Below are positions 26,216 through 34,911 of a stretch of DNA of 64,000 nucleotides, piece after piece; the stretch's first letter is position 1; each line of letters starts with the position of its first letter. The DNA lies in contig PIUA01000023.1 of the NCBI GenBank assembly GCA_017577405.1, positions 1 through 64,000 on the forward strand, written 5' to 3'. Position numbers and translations under genes: made by a program. The notes under the pieces are model-generated. The model was given only the letters and a program-made list of their open reading frames with translations. It was not told where the DNA came from and did no database searches. Origin of the DNA: Bacillota bacterium. GTDB taxonomy: Bacteria > Bacillota > Limnochordia > Limnochordales > Limnochordaceae.

Positions 26216-27559
26216 ATGCCGACCTGGGATGAACCGCGCTATGACCGTCCGATCTTTGAACACCCGGCATCCTCAGCGTCTCAGCGACGGCTGCTCAGGC
26301 TTGGCCTGCAGGGACGGCTCCTGCTCTTCGCCCTTGGTCTCGTGAGCCTTCTGGGCTGGGGCCTCTACGCCGGCCTTCGCCCCCCGACGGATGAGGTCTT
26401 CTTGGATTCGTATCAGGTCGTTGAAGTCGGTCTGCGTACCTTTCGAGTTCTTGTTCCGGCGGAGGGATCCATTGTCCCTACGAGCCTTCACATTGTGCCG
26501 GCGATGGTCGAAGCTCGGGTGGCCGAGGTCGCTAGCCGCCCCGGAGACGATGTGGAGGCCGGGGCGGTCCTCCTCCGGCTGGACGCCCCGGGTCTCCGGG
26601 AGGAGCTGGCGGAGAAACGGTTCGCTGTCGCTCGACTCCGGGTTGAACTGGCTCTCGTCGACGCCGTCGCGATCCGGGAGCTGACCCAGCTGGAGGCTGA
26701 CCTCCTCGAACAGGTGGAGGCCAGGGGCCGAGCTGAGGCCGAATTGGACAGGATCAGAGCCCTCTTCCGGGCGGGCGCCGTCTCCCAAGCCCAGCTCGCC
26801 GAGCAGGAGGCGCGGGTGGCGGAGCTGCTCCGGCGTCAAGTTCGCCTGGAGGAAGAACTGGCTGCTGCCAGGCACGAAGCCGTGCTCCGCAAGAGGCTGA
26901 TCGAGACCCAGCTGGAAGCCGCCCTCGATGAGGTGGCTCGGTTGGAAGCGCGGGCCGGCCTGTTGGAGGTGCGGGCCCCCTTTTCAGGGCGAATTCTCCA
27001 AGGGGACTGGACGGTAGGTGCTCTCGTCGCTGAAGGAGCCGAGCTGTTCCGGGTGGCTGACCTCTCGAGCCAGGTGGCTCGCCTGGAGATCCCGGCACGG
27101 CAGGTCAATCAGGTGAAGCCCGGGCAGGCGGCCACCCTGTACGTGGAAGGGACAGCTTGGCCGGGGAAGGTGCGGTCGGTCGCCCCTCTGGCCCGTCAAA
27201 CGGACCATGGAACCACGGTGGAAGTCTTGGTGGAGCTGGCGGATCCCGATGTACCGGCGCGGCTCCGACCGTTTGCACCGGTTACCGCTGAGATCGAGGT
27301 AGGCCGGCTGGAGGGTCAGCCGTACCTTCCTCGAGGGCCCTTCTACACCTCCGGTGAGGGGAGCTTCGTGTACAAGGTGACTGACGATGGCCGGGCGGTT
27401 CGAACGGACGTGAGCTATGGCTTGGTGGACGGTACTGCCTTGCAGATTCTGGCCGGCTTGAAGCCCGGCGACCGGATCATCTACAGCTCCTACGTAGGCT
27501 TCCGGGATCGACGGGAGATCCGCCTCGCCCCGGAAGGGATGCGTCAGGTCGAGTTGTAG
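26216..27559 (+). CDS. HlyD/MacA-type membrane fusion protein
   Basis: The 447-aa protein has a short cytosolic N-terminus and one membrane anchor (about 35-54). A lipoyl half-motif (VVPAMVEARVAEV, PGDDVEAGAVLLRLDAP) leads to an antiparallel coiled coil (about 130-265, rich in E/R/A/L). The second lipoyl half (LLEVRAPFSGRIL) and a beta-barrel follow. It is the adaptor of a MacAB/YknXYZ-like exporter and should bind the two FtsX permeases. The ATG at 26216 follows GGGAGGG; an earlier in-frame start at 26159 is less likely. Confidence 0.88.
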   Translation: MPTWDEPRYDRPIFEHPASSASQRRLLRLGLQGRLLLFALGLVSLLGWGLYAGLRPPTDEVFLDSYQVVEVGLRTFRVLVPAEGSIVPTSLHIVPAMVEARVAEVASRPGDDVEAGAVLLRLDAPGLREELAEKRFAVARLRVELALVDAVAIRELTQLEADLLEQVEARGRAEAELDRIRALFRAGAVSQAQLAEQEARVAELLRRQVRLEEELAAARHEAVLRKRLIETQLEAALDEVARLEARAGLLEVRAPFSGRILQGDWTVGALVAEGAELFRVADLSSQVARLEIPARQVNQVKPGQAATLYVEGTAWPGKVRSVAPLARQTDHGTTVEVLVELADPDVPARLRPFAPVTAEIEVGRLEGQPYLPRGPFYTSGEGSFVYKVTDDGRAVRTDVSYGLVDGTALQILAGLKPGDRIIYSSYVGFRDRREIRLAPEGMRQVEL

Positions 27560-27689
27560 GCACATCCGCACCTCCCCCGACGGCCTGGTCATGGGGGAAC
27601 GGAACGAGGCCCCCTGAGACGTCGAACGCTCCCGGCACCAGCGGCGCAGGGACGCGCTCCGCCAGCGGAGGCACGCGGGGACCTGGCGG

Positions 27690-27718
27690 TTGACAAGGGC
27701 GGCATCGAGGCCTATAAT
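27690..27718 (+). promoter_or_regulatory. promoter of tRNA-Val
   Basis: A perfect TTGACA (27690-27695) and a perfect TATAAT (27713-27718) are separated by 17 bp, 13 bp upstream of the tRNA. Confidence 0.92.
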
Positions 27719-27731
27719 CAAGAGTGCTCCT

Positions 27732-27808
27732 GGGCAGATAGCTCAGCTGGTTAGAGCGCTACGCTCACATCGTAGAGGTCGGGGGTTCGAGTCCCTCTCT
27801 GCCCACCA
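27732..27808 (+). tRNA. tRNA-Val (CAC)
   Basis: A 77-nt cloverleaf with anticodon CAC in a CT-CAC-AT loop and an encoded CCA end. The 7-bp acceptor stem GGGCAGA pairs with TCTGCCC. It marks the right-hand boundary of the lower-GC peptide island. Confidence 0.96.
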
Positions 27809-27815
27809 GAAGGCC

Positions 27816-27852
27816 AAAGCCCTACAACGCCCAGGCGGTGTAGGGCTTTTCT
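27816..27852 (+). terminator. terminator after tRNA-Val
   Basis: AGCCCTACAACGCC pairs with GGCGGTGTAGGGCT (one mismatch), followed by TTTT. Confidence 0.85.
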
Positions 27853-27894
27853 CATGCCACCGGGCGGCGCAGCAGGCCAACGCCGGAAAAGACG

Positions 27895-29184
27895 GTGCCG
27901 GAGCAGCTGCATCGTATATCTCCGCCGATGGACGAAGGAAGGGTGCTTGACAAAGGACAGGCGCGGGCGATCGCCTACGCCGGACTGCACGCCACCAATG
28001 CCGCCCGCTTCCCCTTTCCCATCGAGGGCCGCATTCCCAACTTCGTCGGCGCTGAGGCGGCCGCCCGCCGCTTGGGCGAGCTGCCCGAGTACAGGGCCGC
28101 CCAGGGGGTCAAGGTCAATCCCGACGCCCCGCAGCTGCCCGTGCGGGCTATGGTGCTGCGGGACGGCAAGACGCTCTACATGCCGTCGCCGCGGCTGCGG
28201 GGAGCGTTTCTTCGGATTCGCCCGGACCAGGTGCCGCCGGGGCAGGAGCGGCGCGCCGCGAGCTTGGCTCATGCCGCCGAGTACGGCGAGGTTCTGAGCC
28301 TGAAGACCCTGGCGGCCACCATCGCCGGGGCGGCCCATCCGCCCATCGACCTCGTCGTGGTGGGCTCGGTGGCCGTCAGCCGCACGGGCGCCCGGGCGGG
28401 GAAGGGCGAAGGGTATGCCGACATGGAGTACGCCATCTTGCGAGAGGTGGGCCTGCCGCCCGTGCCCGTCGCCACCACCGTGCATGCCGCCCAGATCGTA
28501 CCCGACATCGCGGTGGCTGAGCACGATTTGCCCGTCGACTTCATCATCACCCCAACCGAGACCATCGCGACGGGGACACGGCTGCCCAAGCCCCGGCGGA
28601 TCGCGTGGGAGCGGTTGGCGCCTGCCACATGGCAGGCCATGCCCCTCCTTCGGGAGCTGCGGGAGCTGGGGTGGGAGGAGCTGTCGACCCGAGACCTCCT
28701 CGCGCCCGGCTTGGACGTCCTCTTCGTCGGGATCAACCCGGGTCGCACGAGCGCCGTTTCCGGGCACAACTTTGCCGGTCCCGGTAACCACTTTTGGCGG
28801 TTGCTTCACGAGGCGGGTTTGACGCCCCGGCGGTTCGCCCCCCACGAAGAAGACGAGCTTCTGAAACACCGCCTCGGCATCACCAACATCGTCGACCGGG
28901 CGTCCCGGGGCGAGCAGGACTTGACCTGGGAGGAGCTGCTGGCGGGCGGCGCGGCGCTGCGGGAGAAGGTGCGGCGCTGGCGGCCTCGGGTCCTGGTGTT
29001 GCTGGGGAAGAACGTCTACCGCGCCTACGCGGGTTTGAGCCGGTCGGCGCCGGTGGCGTGGGGTGCGCAGCCCAAGGCTGTCGTGGAAGGGGTCATGGAC
29101 TTTGTGGCGCCGAACCCTTCGGCTCGGAGTACCGTCCCGTACGCCACCCGCCTGGCGCTCTTCCGCGCCTTGCGCCATCTCTGA
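27895..29184 (+). CDS. COG0212 (5-formyl-THF cycloligase-like) / mismatch-specific uracil-DNA glycosylase fusion
   Basis: The 429-aa protein joins two enzymes. Residues about 20-245 match the COG0212 family of 5-formyltetrahydrofolate cyclo-ligase-like proteins (VVVGSVAVSRTGAR, GKGEGYADMEYAIL, DFIITPTETI). Residues about 265-425 match the MUG/TDG uracil-DNA glycosylases: FVGINPGRTS with the catalytic-position Asn281, GHNFAGPGNHFWRLL, GITNIVDRAS, and a second motif VAPNPSARS in place of the usual NPSGLS. The reading frame is continuous across both halves. The start is uncertain: a GTG at 27895 has a modest GGAA, and an ATG at 27928 has no SD. Confidence 0.82.
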   Translation: MPEQLHRISPPMDEGRVLDKGQARAIAYAGLHATNAARFPFPIEGRIPNFVGAEAAARRLGELPEYRAAQGVKVNPDAPQLPVRAMVLRDGKTLYMPSPRLRGAFLRIRPDQVPPGQERRAASLAHAAEYGEVLSLKTLAATIAGAAHPPIDLVVVGSVAVSRTGARAGKGEGYADMEYAILREVGLPPVPVATTVHAAQIVPDIAVAEHDLPVDFIITPTETIATGTRLPKPRRIAWERLAPATWQAMPLLRELRELGWEELSTRDLLAPGLDVLFVGINPGRTSAVSGHNFAGPGNHFWRLLHEAGLTPRRFAPHEEDELLKHRLGITNIVDRASRGEQDLTWEELLAGGAALREKVRRWRPRVLVLLGKNVYRAYAGLSRSAPVAWGAQPKAVVEGVMDFVAPNPSARSTVPYATRLALFRALRHL

Positions 29185-29258
29185 TGCCTGGCATGAACTT
29201 GGGCGCCGCGGCGGGCACGGGGCTTGGAGAAGCCGAGGCGCTCTGGGAGGTCGAGACC

Positions 29259-30116
29259 ATGAAGATCCTCGTCACCGGGGCCACAGGGCAGCTCGGCTCC
29301 TTGGTCCTGGAAAATCTGCTCCAGTCGGTACCACCTGAGCACCTGGCCGTCAGCGTCCGGGATCCCCGCAAAGCCGAACCCTTGCGCCGGCGGGGCGTGG
29401 ACGTCCGCCAGGGTGACTTTGACCGGCCCGAGACCCTCGAAGAGGCCTTTGCCGGCGCGCAGCGGATGCTCTTGATCTCGACGGTGGGCGACGAGGAGAC
29501 CCGGACTCGCCAGCACCTGGCAGCGGTGGCCGCCGCCCAGAGGGCGGGCGTCCAGTTCATCGCCTACACCAGCCTGGCCAAGGCCGACCAGTCACCGTTG
29601 TCCCTGGCCCGAACCCATCGGGCGACGGAAGAGGCCATCCGCCAGTCGGGCATCCCCTACTGCTTCCTGCGGAACAACTGGTACCTGGAGAACGAGCTGG
29701 GCACCATGGAGGCCGTCCGGGGTGGTGCGCCCTGGGTGACGGCTGCCGGGTCGGGCCGGGTCGGCTGGGCGCCGCGGCGGGAGTACGCCGAGGCCGCAGC
29801 GGCGGTCTTGACGGGTGAGGGTCACGAAAACACCATCTATGAGCTGTCCGGCCAGCCGATCACCTACGATGACCTCGCCGCGGCCGTGGCCCACGTGCTG
29901 GACCGGGAGGTGCCCGTCCACCACGTCGATGAGGGCACCTTCGCCCACACCCTGAAAGAGGCGGGGGTCCCCGAGGCCATGATCCCTGCCCTCGTGGAGA
30001 TCCAGCAAGCCATCCGGCAGGGTGCCCTCGACGTGGAGAGCGACGACTTCCAGAAGCTCCTGGGCCGGCCGCCCACCCCTGTCCCAGAGGCCCTCCGGGC
30101 GATGCTCGCCCGGTAG
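29259..30116 (+). CDS. NAD(P)H:quinone oxidoreductase QorB-like / NmrA-type SDR protein
   Basis: The 285-aa protein has an N-terminal Rossmann motif GATGQLG (7-13) and FIAYTSL. Its length and segment order closely follow E. coli QorB (LLISTVGDEETRTRQH, LRNNWYLENEL, YELSGQPITYDDLAAAV). It is expected to reduce quinones with NADPH or sense NADP. The open frame extends far upstream, but the ATG at 29259 follows GGGAGG at 8 nt and starts exactly at the Rossmann fold. Confidence 0.85.
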   Translation: MKILVTGATGQLGSLVLENLLQSVPPEHLAVSVRDPRKAEPLRRRGVDVRQGDFDRPETLEEAFAGAQRMLLISTVGDEETRTRQHLAAVAAAQRAGVQFIAYTSLAKADQSPLSLARTHRATEEAIRQSGIPYCFLRNNWYLENELGTMEAVRGGAPWVTAAGSGRVGWAPRREYAEAAAAVLTGEGHENTIYELSGQPITYDDLAAAVAHVLDREVPVHHVDEGTFAHTLKEAGVPEAMIPALVEIQQAIRQGALDVESDDFQKLLGRPPTPVPEALRAMLAR

Positions 30117-30144
30117 CCTGCGGCGTAAGGAGCTTCGCAAGCCT

Positions 30145-30184
30145 GCAGCCCCTTCGGAAAACCGCGTCTGAAGGGGCTGCCCTT
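30145..30184 (+). terminator. hairpin after the QorB-like gene
   Basis: A perfect 11-bp inverted repeat (30145-30155 with 30170-30180) with a 14-nt A-rich loop and a short T-containing tail. Confidence 0.6.
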
Positions 30185-30201
30185 CGGTCCCGGACGGGGG
30201 G

Positions 30202-30233
30202 CAAAAAGAAACGCCGCCTCAGACGAGGCGGCG
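30202..30233 (-). terminator. terminator of the Arg-Gly-Thr tRNA operon
   Basis: On the minus strand, a 9-bp GC-rich stem (30225-30233 with 30212-30220) is followed by a T-rich run (TTTCTTTTT). Confidence 0.88.
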
Positions 30234-30244
30234 ACGAGTCTGGC

Positions 30245-30320
<76 letters not shown>

Positions 30321-30330
30321 GCAGATGAGT

Positions 30331-30405
30331 TGGAGCGGATGACGGGATTCGAACCCGCGACCCTCGGCTTGGGAAGCCGATGCTCTACCCCTGAGCTACA
30401 TCCGC
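30331..30405 (-). tRNA. tRNA-Gly (CCC)
   Basis: A 75-nt cloverleaf on the minus strand. Acceptor GCGGATG pairs with CATCCGC, the anticodon is CCC in a TT-CCC-AA loop, and CCA is encoded. Confidence 0.94.
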
Positions 30406-30412
30406 TCGCGGC

Positions 30413-30487
30413 TGGTGCGGCTAGCAGGATTCGAACCTGCGCACCCGGCTCCGGAGGCCGGCGCTCTGTCCCCTGAGCTATAGCCGC
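30413..30487 (-). tRNA. tRNA-Arg (CCG)
   Basis: A 75-nt cloverleaf on the minus strand. Anticodon CCG in a CT-CCG-GA loop, acceptor GCGGCTA/TAGCCGC, and encoded CCA. First gene of the tRNA cluster. Confidence 0.94.
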
Positions 30488-30507
30488 ATGCTTCATCTGC
30501 GTCGCTT

Positions 30508-30536
30508 ATTCTAGCAGACCTACTCCTGCCTTTCAA
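30508..30536 (-). promoter_or_regulatory. promoter of the tRNA-Arg/Gly/Thr operon
   Basis: On the minus strand, TTGAAA (30531-30536) and TAGAAT (30508-30513) are separated by 17 bp, about 20 bp before tRNA-Arg. Confidence 0.85.
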
Positions 30537-30566
30537 CCCCGTTTCCGCGATCTGGGGTCCCAGCTT

Positions 30567-30596
30567 TTGACACCTCGGTCCGCCCATCGGTATAAT
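30567..30596 (+). promoter_or_regulatory. promoter of folD
   Basis: TTGACA (30567-30572) and TATAAT (30591-30596) are separated by 18 bp, divergent from the tRNA promoter. Confidence 0.9.
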
Positions 30597-30634
30597 CGCC
30601 CCGGTCAGGGCGGGTCAGAAAAGAGGGATGACGT

Positions 30635-31510
30635 ATGGCCGCAACCATTCTGGACGGCAAGGCCCTTGCCCAAGCGCGGCGGGCCCAGATCCAAGAGGAG
30701 GTCGCCCGTTTCCGGGCGGAGACCGGCATCCCGCCCGGTCTTGCGGTGGTCCTGGTGGGCGACGACCCCGCCTCCCGCATCTATGTGCGGAACAAGGAGC
30801 GGGCGTGCCAGGCGGTGGGCATCGCCTCGGAGCAACACCATCTGCCCAGCTCCACGTCCCAGGCCCAGCTCCTTTCACTGATCGACCGGCTCAACCGGGA
30901 TCCCCGCATCCACGGCATCCTGGTCCAGCTCCCCCTGCCGCCCCACATCGATGAGCGGGCCGTCATTGAGGCCATCCACCCGGCCAAGGACGTGGACGGC
31001 TTCCACCCGGCCAACGTGGCCCGCCTGGTGTTGAATCAGGAAGGCCTGCGCCCCTGCACCCCGGCGGGCATCCTGGCGCTCCTGGACCACGCCGGGGTGC
31101 CGCTGGCGGGGACGGAGGCGGTGGTGGTGGGCCGGAGCAACATCGTCGGCAAGCCCCTGGCCATGATGCTCCTCCACCGGGACGCTACCGTTACCCTCTG
31201 CCACTCCCGCACCCGGGATCTGGCCGCCGTCTGCCGCCGGGCCGATCTGGTGGTGGCGGCGGTGGGGCGGGCGGAGCTGATCCGGGGTGACTGGATCAAG
31301 CCTGGCGCGGCCGTCATCGACGTGGGGATCAACCGGCAACCCGACGGCTCCCTCAAGGGAGACGTGGCCTTCGACGAGGCGGTCCAGGTGGCGGGGGCCA
31401 TCACGCCGGTCCCCGGAGGGGTGGGGCCCATGACCATCACCATGCTTCTGGAGAACACCCTGCAGGCCGCGCGGCAGCTGGCCGCGGGGCCCTCAGAGGC
31501 CACCCGGTAG
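30635..31510 (+). CDS. folD: bifunctional methylenetetrahydrofolate dehydrogenase/cyclohydrolase
   Basis: It interconverts 5,10-methylene-, methenyl- and 10-formyl-THF with NADP. The 291-aa protein has [17 protein letters not shown] with the catalytic Lys (YVxxK), [22 protein letters not shown], the Rossmann motif [16 protein letters not shown] and [19 protein letters not shown]. The ATG follows GAGGGA. The 3' end overlaps the convergent phosphodiesterase-like gene by 18 bp. Confidence 0.96.
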   Translation: MAATILDGKALAQARRAQIQEEVARFRAETGIPPGLAVVLVGDDPASRIYVRNKERACQAVGIASEQHHLPSSTSQAQLLSLIDRLNRDPRIHGILVQLPLPPHIDERAVIEAIHPAKDVDGFHPANVARLVLNQEGLRPCTPAGILALLDHAGVPLAGTEAVVVGRSNIVGKPLAMMLLHRDATVTLCHSRTRDLAAVCRRADLVVAAVGRAELIRGDWIKPGAAVIDVGINRQPDGSLKGDVAFDEAVQVAGAITPVPGGVGPMTITMLLENTLQAARQLAAGPSEATR

Positions 31511-32566
31511 GACGAGCTCCACCCAGACGGGCAGGTGGTCGGAAGCTTGGGTTGGCGCCACGCCGCCGGCCACCTGCTGCCCGGCCAGTCCGGGGGAGAG
31601 CCAGATCTGGTCGATGCGGGCCGCCGGCTCCCACGCGGGATAGGTGGGGGGACCGTCGGCCAGCCCGTCGATCCAGGCCGGTGGGCCGGGGGCCCGCAGG
31701 GGCTCCAGCTCCGGCGCCTCGGGGAGGGCGTTGAAGTCGCCCAGGAGGATCCGGTAAGGCCCTCCCAAAGCGGCCCGGGCCTGAATCGCCTCCACCTGCT
31801 GGCGGCGCTCCTGCTGGTCGAGACCCAAGTGGACGCCGTACACCGTCCAGACCTGGCCATGGACATTGATGCGGGCCTCAATCATCACCCGCGCCTCGGA
31901 GCCCTGCCGGCGGGGCAGGGGGACGGTCTTGGCCTGGAGGATAGGGTACCGGCTCAAAAGCAGGTTGCCGTACTGGCGGGAGGGCCCGGGGAGATCCAAG
32001 GCAGGGGCGAAATGGGCGTAGGGCAGGCCCGTCAGCTCCTGGAGGACCGCCGGCTGATCCCGCAAGCCGGAACGGAGCCAGAACCGATCCACCTCGCTCA
32101 GGAAGACGATGTCTCCCTGGGCGATCGCCTGGGCCACCCGTTCGAGGGAGACCTGCCCGTCCAGGCCCAGCCCGTGGCGGATGTTGAAGGCCATCACCCG
32201 CACGGTGGGGCGGGAGGCGGAGGCGGGCTCCCGGGGCGTGACCGCCGGCGGCTCCTGGGCCTGGGGGGGTTCGGGCTGGGGGAGCGGCTGGGGCTCGAGG
32301 GTCTTGGGGACGGCCGGGCCGGCGGCAGGCGGGGTCGGAGCAGGTTCCTCCGGGGCTGGCTCGGCGGGCGCGGGCTGGACGGGAACAGGTGCACCGGGCA
32401 CCGGCCGGGCGGGGGTCGGTTGGGCAGGAGCCGGCTCGCCGGCGGGCCCAGGGGCGGCCACCGCCGGAGACGCGGGCAGGAGCCCGTGGAGGAGGATCCC
32501 GGGGAGGGCCGTGGCGTACAGAAGGGTTCCGGCGAGGAGGATCACGGCCCAGAGCCCACGTTGCAC
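31493..32566 (-). CDS. exported endonuclease/exonuclease/phosphatase (EEP) family protein
   Basis: This protein is about 357 aa. An N-terminal signal or anchor helix (about 5-35) is followed by a long Pro/Ala/Glu linker (about 38-105) and a C-terminal EEP domain (about 110-355). Its metal and catalytic motifs are [34 protein letters not shown] and the terminal SDHLPVWV. It is likely a surface-tethered phosphodiesterase or nuclease; the substrate is unknown. The frame is open upstream. The GTG at 32566 is chosen for the GGGGG SD and its place just before the signal helix. Confidence 0.82.
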   Translation of the reverse strand: MQRGLWAVILLAGTLLYATALPGILLHGLLPASPAVAAPGPAGEPAPAQPTPARPVPGAPVPVQPAPAEPAPEEPAPTPPAAGPAVPKTLEPQPLPQPEPPQAQEPPAVTPREPASASRPTVRVMAFNIRHGLGLDGQVSLERVAQAIAQGDIVFLSEVDRFWLRSGLRDQPAVLQELTGLPYAHFAPALDLPGPSRQYGNLLLSRYPILQAKTVPLPRRQGSEARVMIEARINVHGQVWTVYGVHLGLDQQERRQQVEAIQARAALGGPYRILLGDFNALPEAPELEPLRAPGPPAWIDGLADGPPTYPAWEPAARIDQIWLSPGLAGQQVAGGVAPTQASDHLPVWVELVLPGGL

Positions 32567-32753
32567 CCCTTGTCCCCCTTTCCCGCCGAGCCGGTGGCAA
32601 GGCCCAGTGTTGGCAAGGTTCGGGACCGGTTTCCGGCGCCCCTGGTGGGAACCACTGGCAAGCACCTCCCTCCCCCGGAAGAAAGCGGTACGGGGTGCAT
32701 AGACTAGGGGACGTGGACGTCCAGTCCTTCCAGTCCGAGAGGGGGGCATCCGA

Positions 32754-32942
32754 GTGATGCTCCAATGGGTGGCGGCAGCGGTGCTGGTGGTCCTGCTGAT
32801 CTCCAACGCCTGGCTTCTCAAAGAGTTGGAAGCCCTCAAAGACCAGGTGCGCCGGTACCAGCGGGAGGTCGCCTCGCTGGATGACCGGGTCTGCGAGCTC
32901 ATGTACGAGGTCGAGGAACGGACCGTCCCAGGGGCCCGGTAG
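32754..32942 (+). CDS. small membrane protein with coiled coil
   Basis: This 62-aa protein has one N-terminal membrane helix (about 5-22) and a charged heptad-like helix after it (LKELEALKDQVRRYQREVAS). GTG-ATG starts follow GAGAGGGGGG. It lies 83 bp upstream of htrA on the same strand and may be co-transcribed with it. No family recognised. Confidence 0.6.
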   Translation: MMLQWVAAAVLVVLLISNAWLLKELEALKDQVRRYQREVASLDDRVCELMYEVEERTVPGAR

Positions 32943-33025
32943 GGGAAGACGGGCCAGACTGGGCGATCTCTGGGCAGAAGGGCCGGCTCCCGGGCAGACT
33001 ACGCTCCGGAAAGGGGGCGTGCTGC

Positions 33026-34132
33026 TTGGACCAGAGGGTGCGGCGCCTGGGGATGGTGGCGGCCTTGGTGGGGCTTCTCGTCCTGGGGGCCGTCTATGGG
33101 ACAAGCCAGTGGAAGGATGAGCCGGGGAGCCCCGGAGCGCCCCTGCCCGGCGGGGTGCCCGTGGGACGCTCCTCCCCCGATGCCCAGGTGGTCGAAGCGA
33201 TTCGCCGGGTGGGACCCGCGGTGGTCAAAGTGTCGACGGAGCTGGCGGGGCCAGCCGACGAGCTCCTCGCGCCGCCGTTGGGCTTTAAGCTTCAAGGTCA
33301 AGGTTCCGGGATCGTCATCGACGACCAGGGCCATATCCTGACCAACCAGCATGTGGTGGAGGACGCGCAGACCATCACCGTCCAGTTTCCCGACGGCCAT
33401 TCCTTCCCGGCCGTGCTGTTGGGGGCCGATCCTTGGGCCGACCTGGCCGTGCTCAAGGTGGAGGCCGACAAGCTCCCCCAAGCGCCCTTGGGCGATTCGG
33501 ACCGGTTGGTGGTGGGCCAGAGCGTCATCGCCATCGGCAACCCCGTTGGCTTCGACTACTCGGTGACCGCGGGCATCATCAGCGCGCTCGGCCGGGATGT
33601 GGAGATCGACCCGGCCCGGCATCTCTTTCTGGAGAACATGATCCAGACCGATGCGGCCATTAACCCGGGGAACTCGGGTGGTCCCCTGGTCGACCTGGAG
33701 GGGCGGGTGATCGGGGTGACGACCGCAGTGGTCCGCACCCTGGAAGGGGTGGTGGCCGAAGGGCTCGGCTTCGCGGTGCCCATCAACCACGCCCTGGACT
33801 TGGCCCGCCAGATCATCGAACGGGGGAAGACCCTCCGCCTGGGGGTCCTGGGTGGCACCTTGACCCCTGAGATCCGGGACCTGATCGCCCAGGAGTTCGG
33901 CCAGGAGATCACCGTCAGCCGGGGTGCCTACATCACCCAGGTGATGCCCGACAGCCCAGCGGAACGGGCGGGGCTGCGGCCGGGGGATGTGGTGGTGGGG
34001 ATCGACGGGGACCAGATCGAGGCGATGGAGGAGCTGCGCGACGCGGTGGTGGCCGCGGGCTTTGGGGGGCAGCTCACCCTCGAGGTGGCCCGGGGGGCCC
34101 AGCGGGTGAAGGTGGAGGTGGCGCTTGAGTAG
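33026..34132 (+). CDS. htrA: HtrA-like membrane-anchored serine protease
   Basis: The 368-aa protein of the HtrA/DegP family degrades or refolds misfolded exported proteins. It has an N-terminal membrane anchor (about 8-25), a trypsin-like domain with the triad His109 (LTNQHVV), Asp139 (ADLAVLKV) and Ser217 (INPGNSGGPL), and one C-terminal PDZ domain (about 265-365, GAYITQVMPDSPAERAGL). The start is a TTG with GGAAAGGGGG upstream; no better start is visible. Confidence 0.93.
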   Translation: MDQRVRRLGMVAALVGLLVLGAVYGTSQWKDEPGSPGAPLPGGVPVGRSSPDAQVVEAIRRVGPAVVKVSTELAGPADELLAPPLGFKLQGQGSGIVIDDQGHILTNQHVVEDAQTITVQFPDGHSFPAVLLGADPWADLAVLKVEADKLPQAPLGDSDRLVVGQSVIAIGNPVGFDYSVTAGIISALGRDVEIDPARHLFLENMIQTDAAINPGNSGGPLVDLEGRVIGVTTAVVRTLEGVVAEGLGFAVPINHALDLARQIIERGKTLRLGVLGGTLTPEIRDLIAQEFGQEITVSRGAYITQVMPDSPAERAGLRPGDVVVGIDGDQIEAMEELRDAVVAAGFGGQLTLEVARGAQRVKVEVALE

Positions 34133-34168
34133 AAGGTTTGCTTATTGAGAGTGGGAACAGGGCTCGAA

Positions 34169-34198
34169 TTGACGGTCCTGGCTTTGGGAACCTATAAT
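34169..34198 (+). promoter_or_regulatory. promoter of rex
   Basis: TTGACG (34169-34174) and TATAAT (34193-34198) are separated by 18 bp. A GCGAATTGTCAC segment about 20 bp downstream has partial likeness to a Rex half site, but no clear palindrome. Confidence 0.8.
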
Positions 34199-34269
34199 GG
34201 GTTTGCTCGCTTGGGCGCGAATTGTCACCCCTTAGATGCTGACGGGGGGGTTACCAGGGAGAGGATCGG

Positions 34270-34911
34270 GTGCGCTGGAACAAGATTTCCGACGCCGTCG
34301 TGCGCCGCCTTCCCCTCTACTTGAGGGTCTTGGATCAGGCGGTCCGCGACGGTGACAAGCGGCTCATGTCCTCGCAAGAACTGGGCGAGCGGGCCGGGGT
34401 GAGTCCCGCTCTGGTCCGGAAGGATCTGGCTTGGTTCGGCGAGTTCGGGAAGCAGGGCGTGGGGTACGAGGTTGCCTACCTGCGGGACGAGCTCCTGCGC
34501 ATCCTGAATCTCGACAAGGTTGTCAACTTGGCTATCGTCGGCATGGGCGCCCTGGGCCATGCGCTGGCTCGGTACAGCATGGACCGATACCAGCGCGACT
34601 CGTACTACCAGCTGCGGGTGGCGGCCCTCTTCGACGCGGATCCGGAGAAGATTGGGGAGCAGGTGGGGAACCTGGTCATCCAGTCGGTGGACCGCCTGGA
34701 AGAGGTCCTGGAACGGGAGCGCATCCGCATGGTGGTGGTGGCCGTGCCCGCTTCGGCCGCGCAAGAGATCGTTGATCGGTGCGTGCGAGCGGGCGCCCGG
34801 GCCATCCTCAACTTCGCGCCGGTCCACGTGACCGCGCCGGAGCATGTCTACCTGGCACATACAGATCTGAGCCTGGAGTTGGAGCGTCTTGCCTACTACC
34901 TCGAAGACTAA
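34270..34911 (+). CDS. rex: redox-sensing transcriptional repressor Rex
   Basis: Rex senses NADH/NAD+ and represses fermentation and respiration genes when NADH is low. The 213-aa protein has an N-terminal winged helix (about 5-75; SSQELGERAGVSPALVRKDL, FGEFGKQGVGY) and a Rossmann domain with GMGALG (91-96) in place of the common GxGNLG, LFDADPEKIG, and a C-terminal swapped helix (TDLSLELERLAYYL). The GTG start follows GGGAGAGG. The 3' end overlaps the prenyl synthase frame. Confidence 0.95.
   Translation: MRWNKISDAVVRRLPLYLRVLDQAVRDGDKRLMSSQELGERAGVSPALVRKDLAWFGEFGKQGVGYEVAYLRDELLRILNLDKVVNLAIVGMGALGHALARYSMDRYQRDSYYQLRVAALFDADPEKIGEQVGNLVIQSVDRLEEVLERERIRMVVVAVPASAAQEIVDRCVRAGARAILNFAPVHVTAPEHVYLAHTDLSLELERLAYYLED

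Noticed and set aside
27732-27808. Integrative element at tRNA-Val
   Set aside because: No integrase gene, no duplicated tRNA 3' end and no att-like repeat was found. The island lies on the 5' side of the tRNA, whereas integration usually targets the 3' end.
28794-29258. Alternative + strand frame overlapping the glycosylase domain upstream of the QorB-like gene
   Set aside because: It is the open-frame extension of the QorB-like gene. The Rossmann motif and SD fix the start at 29259.
34199-34269. Rex operator upstream of rex
   Set aside because: GCGAATTGTCAC is only a partial half site; I could not find a TTGTGA-N6-TCACAA-type palindrome.
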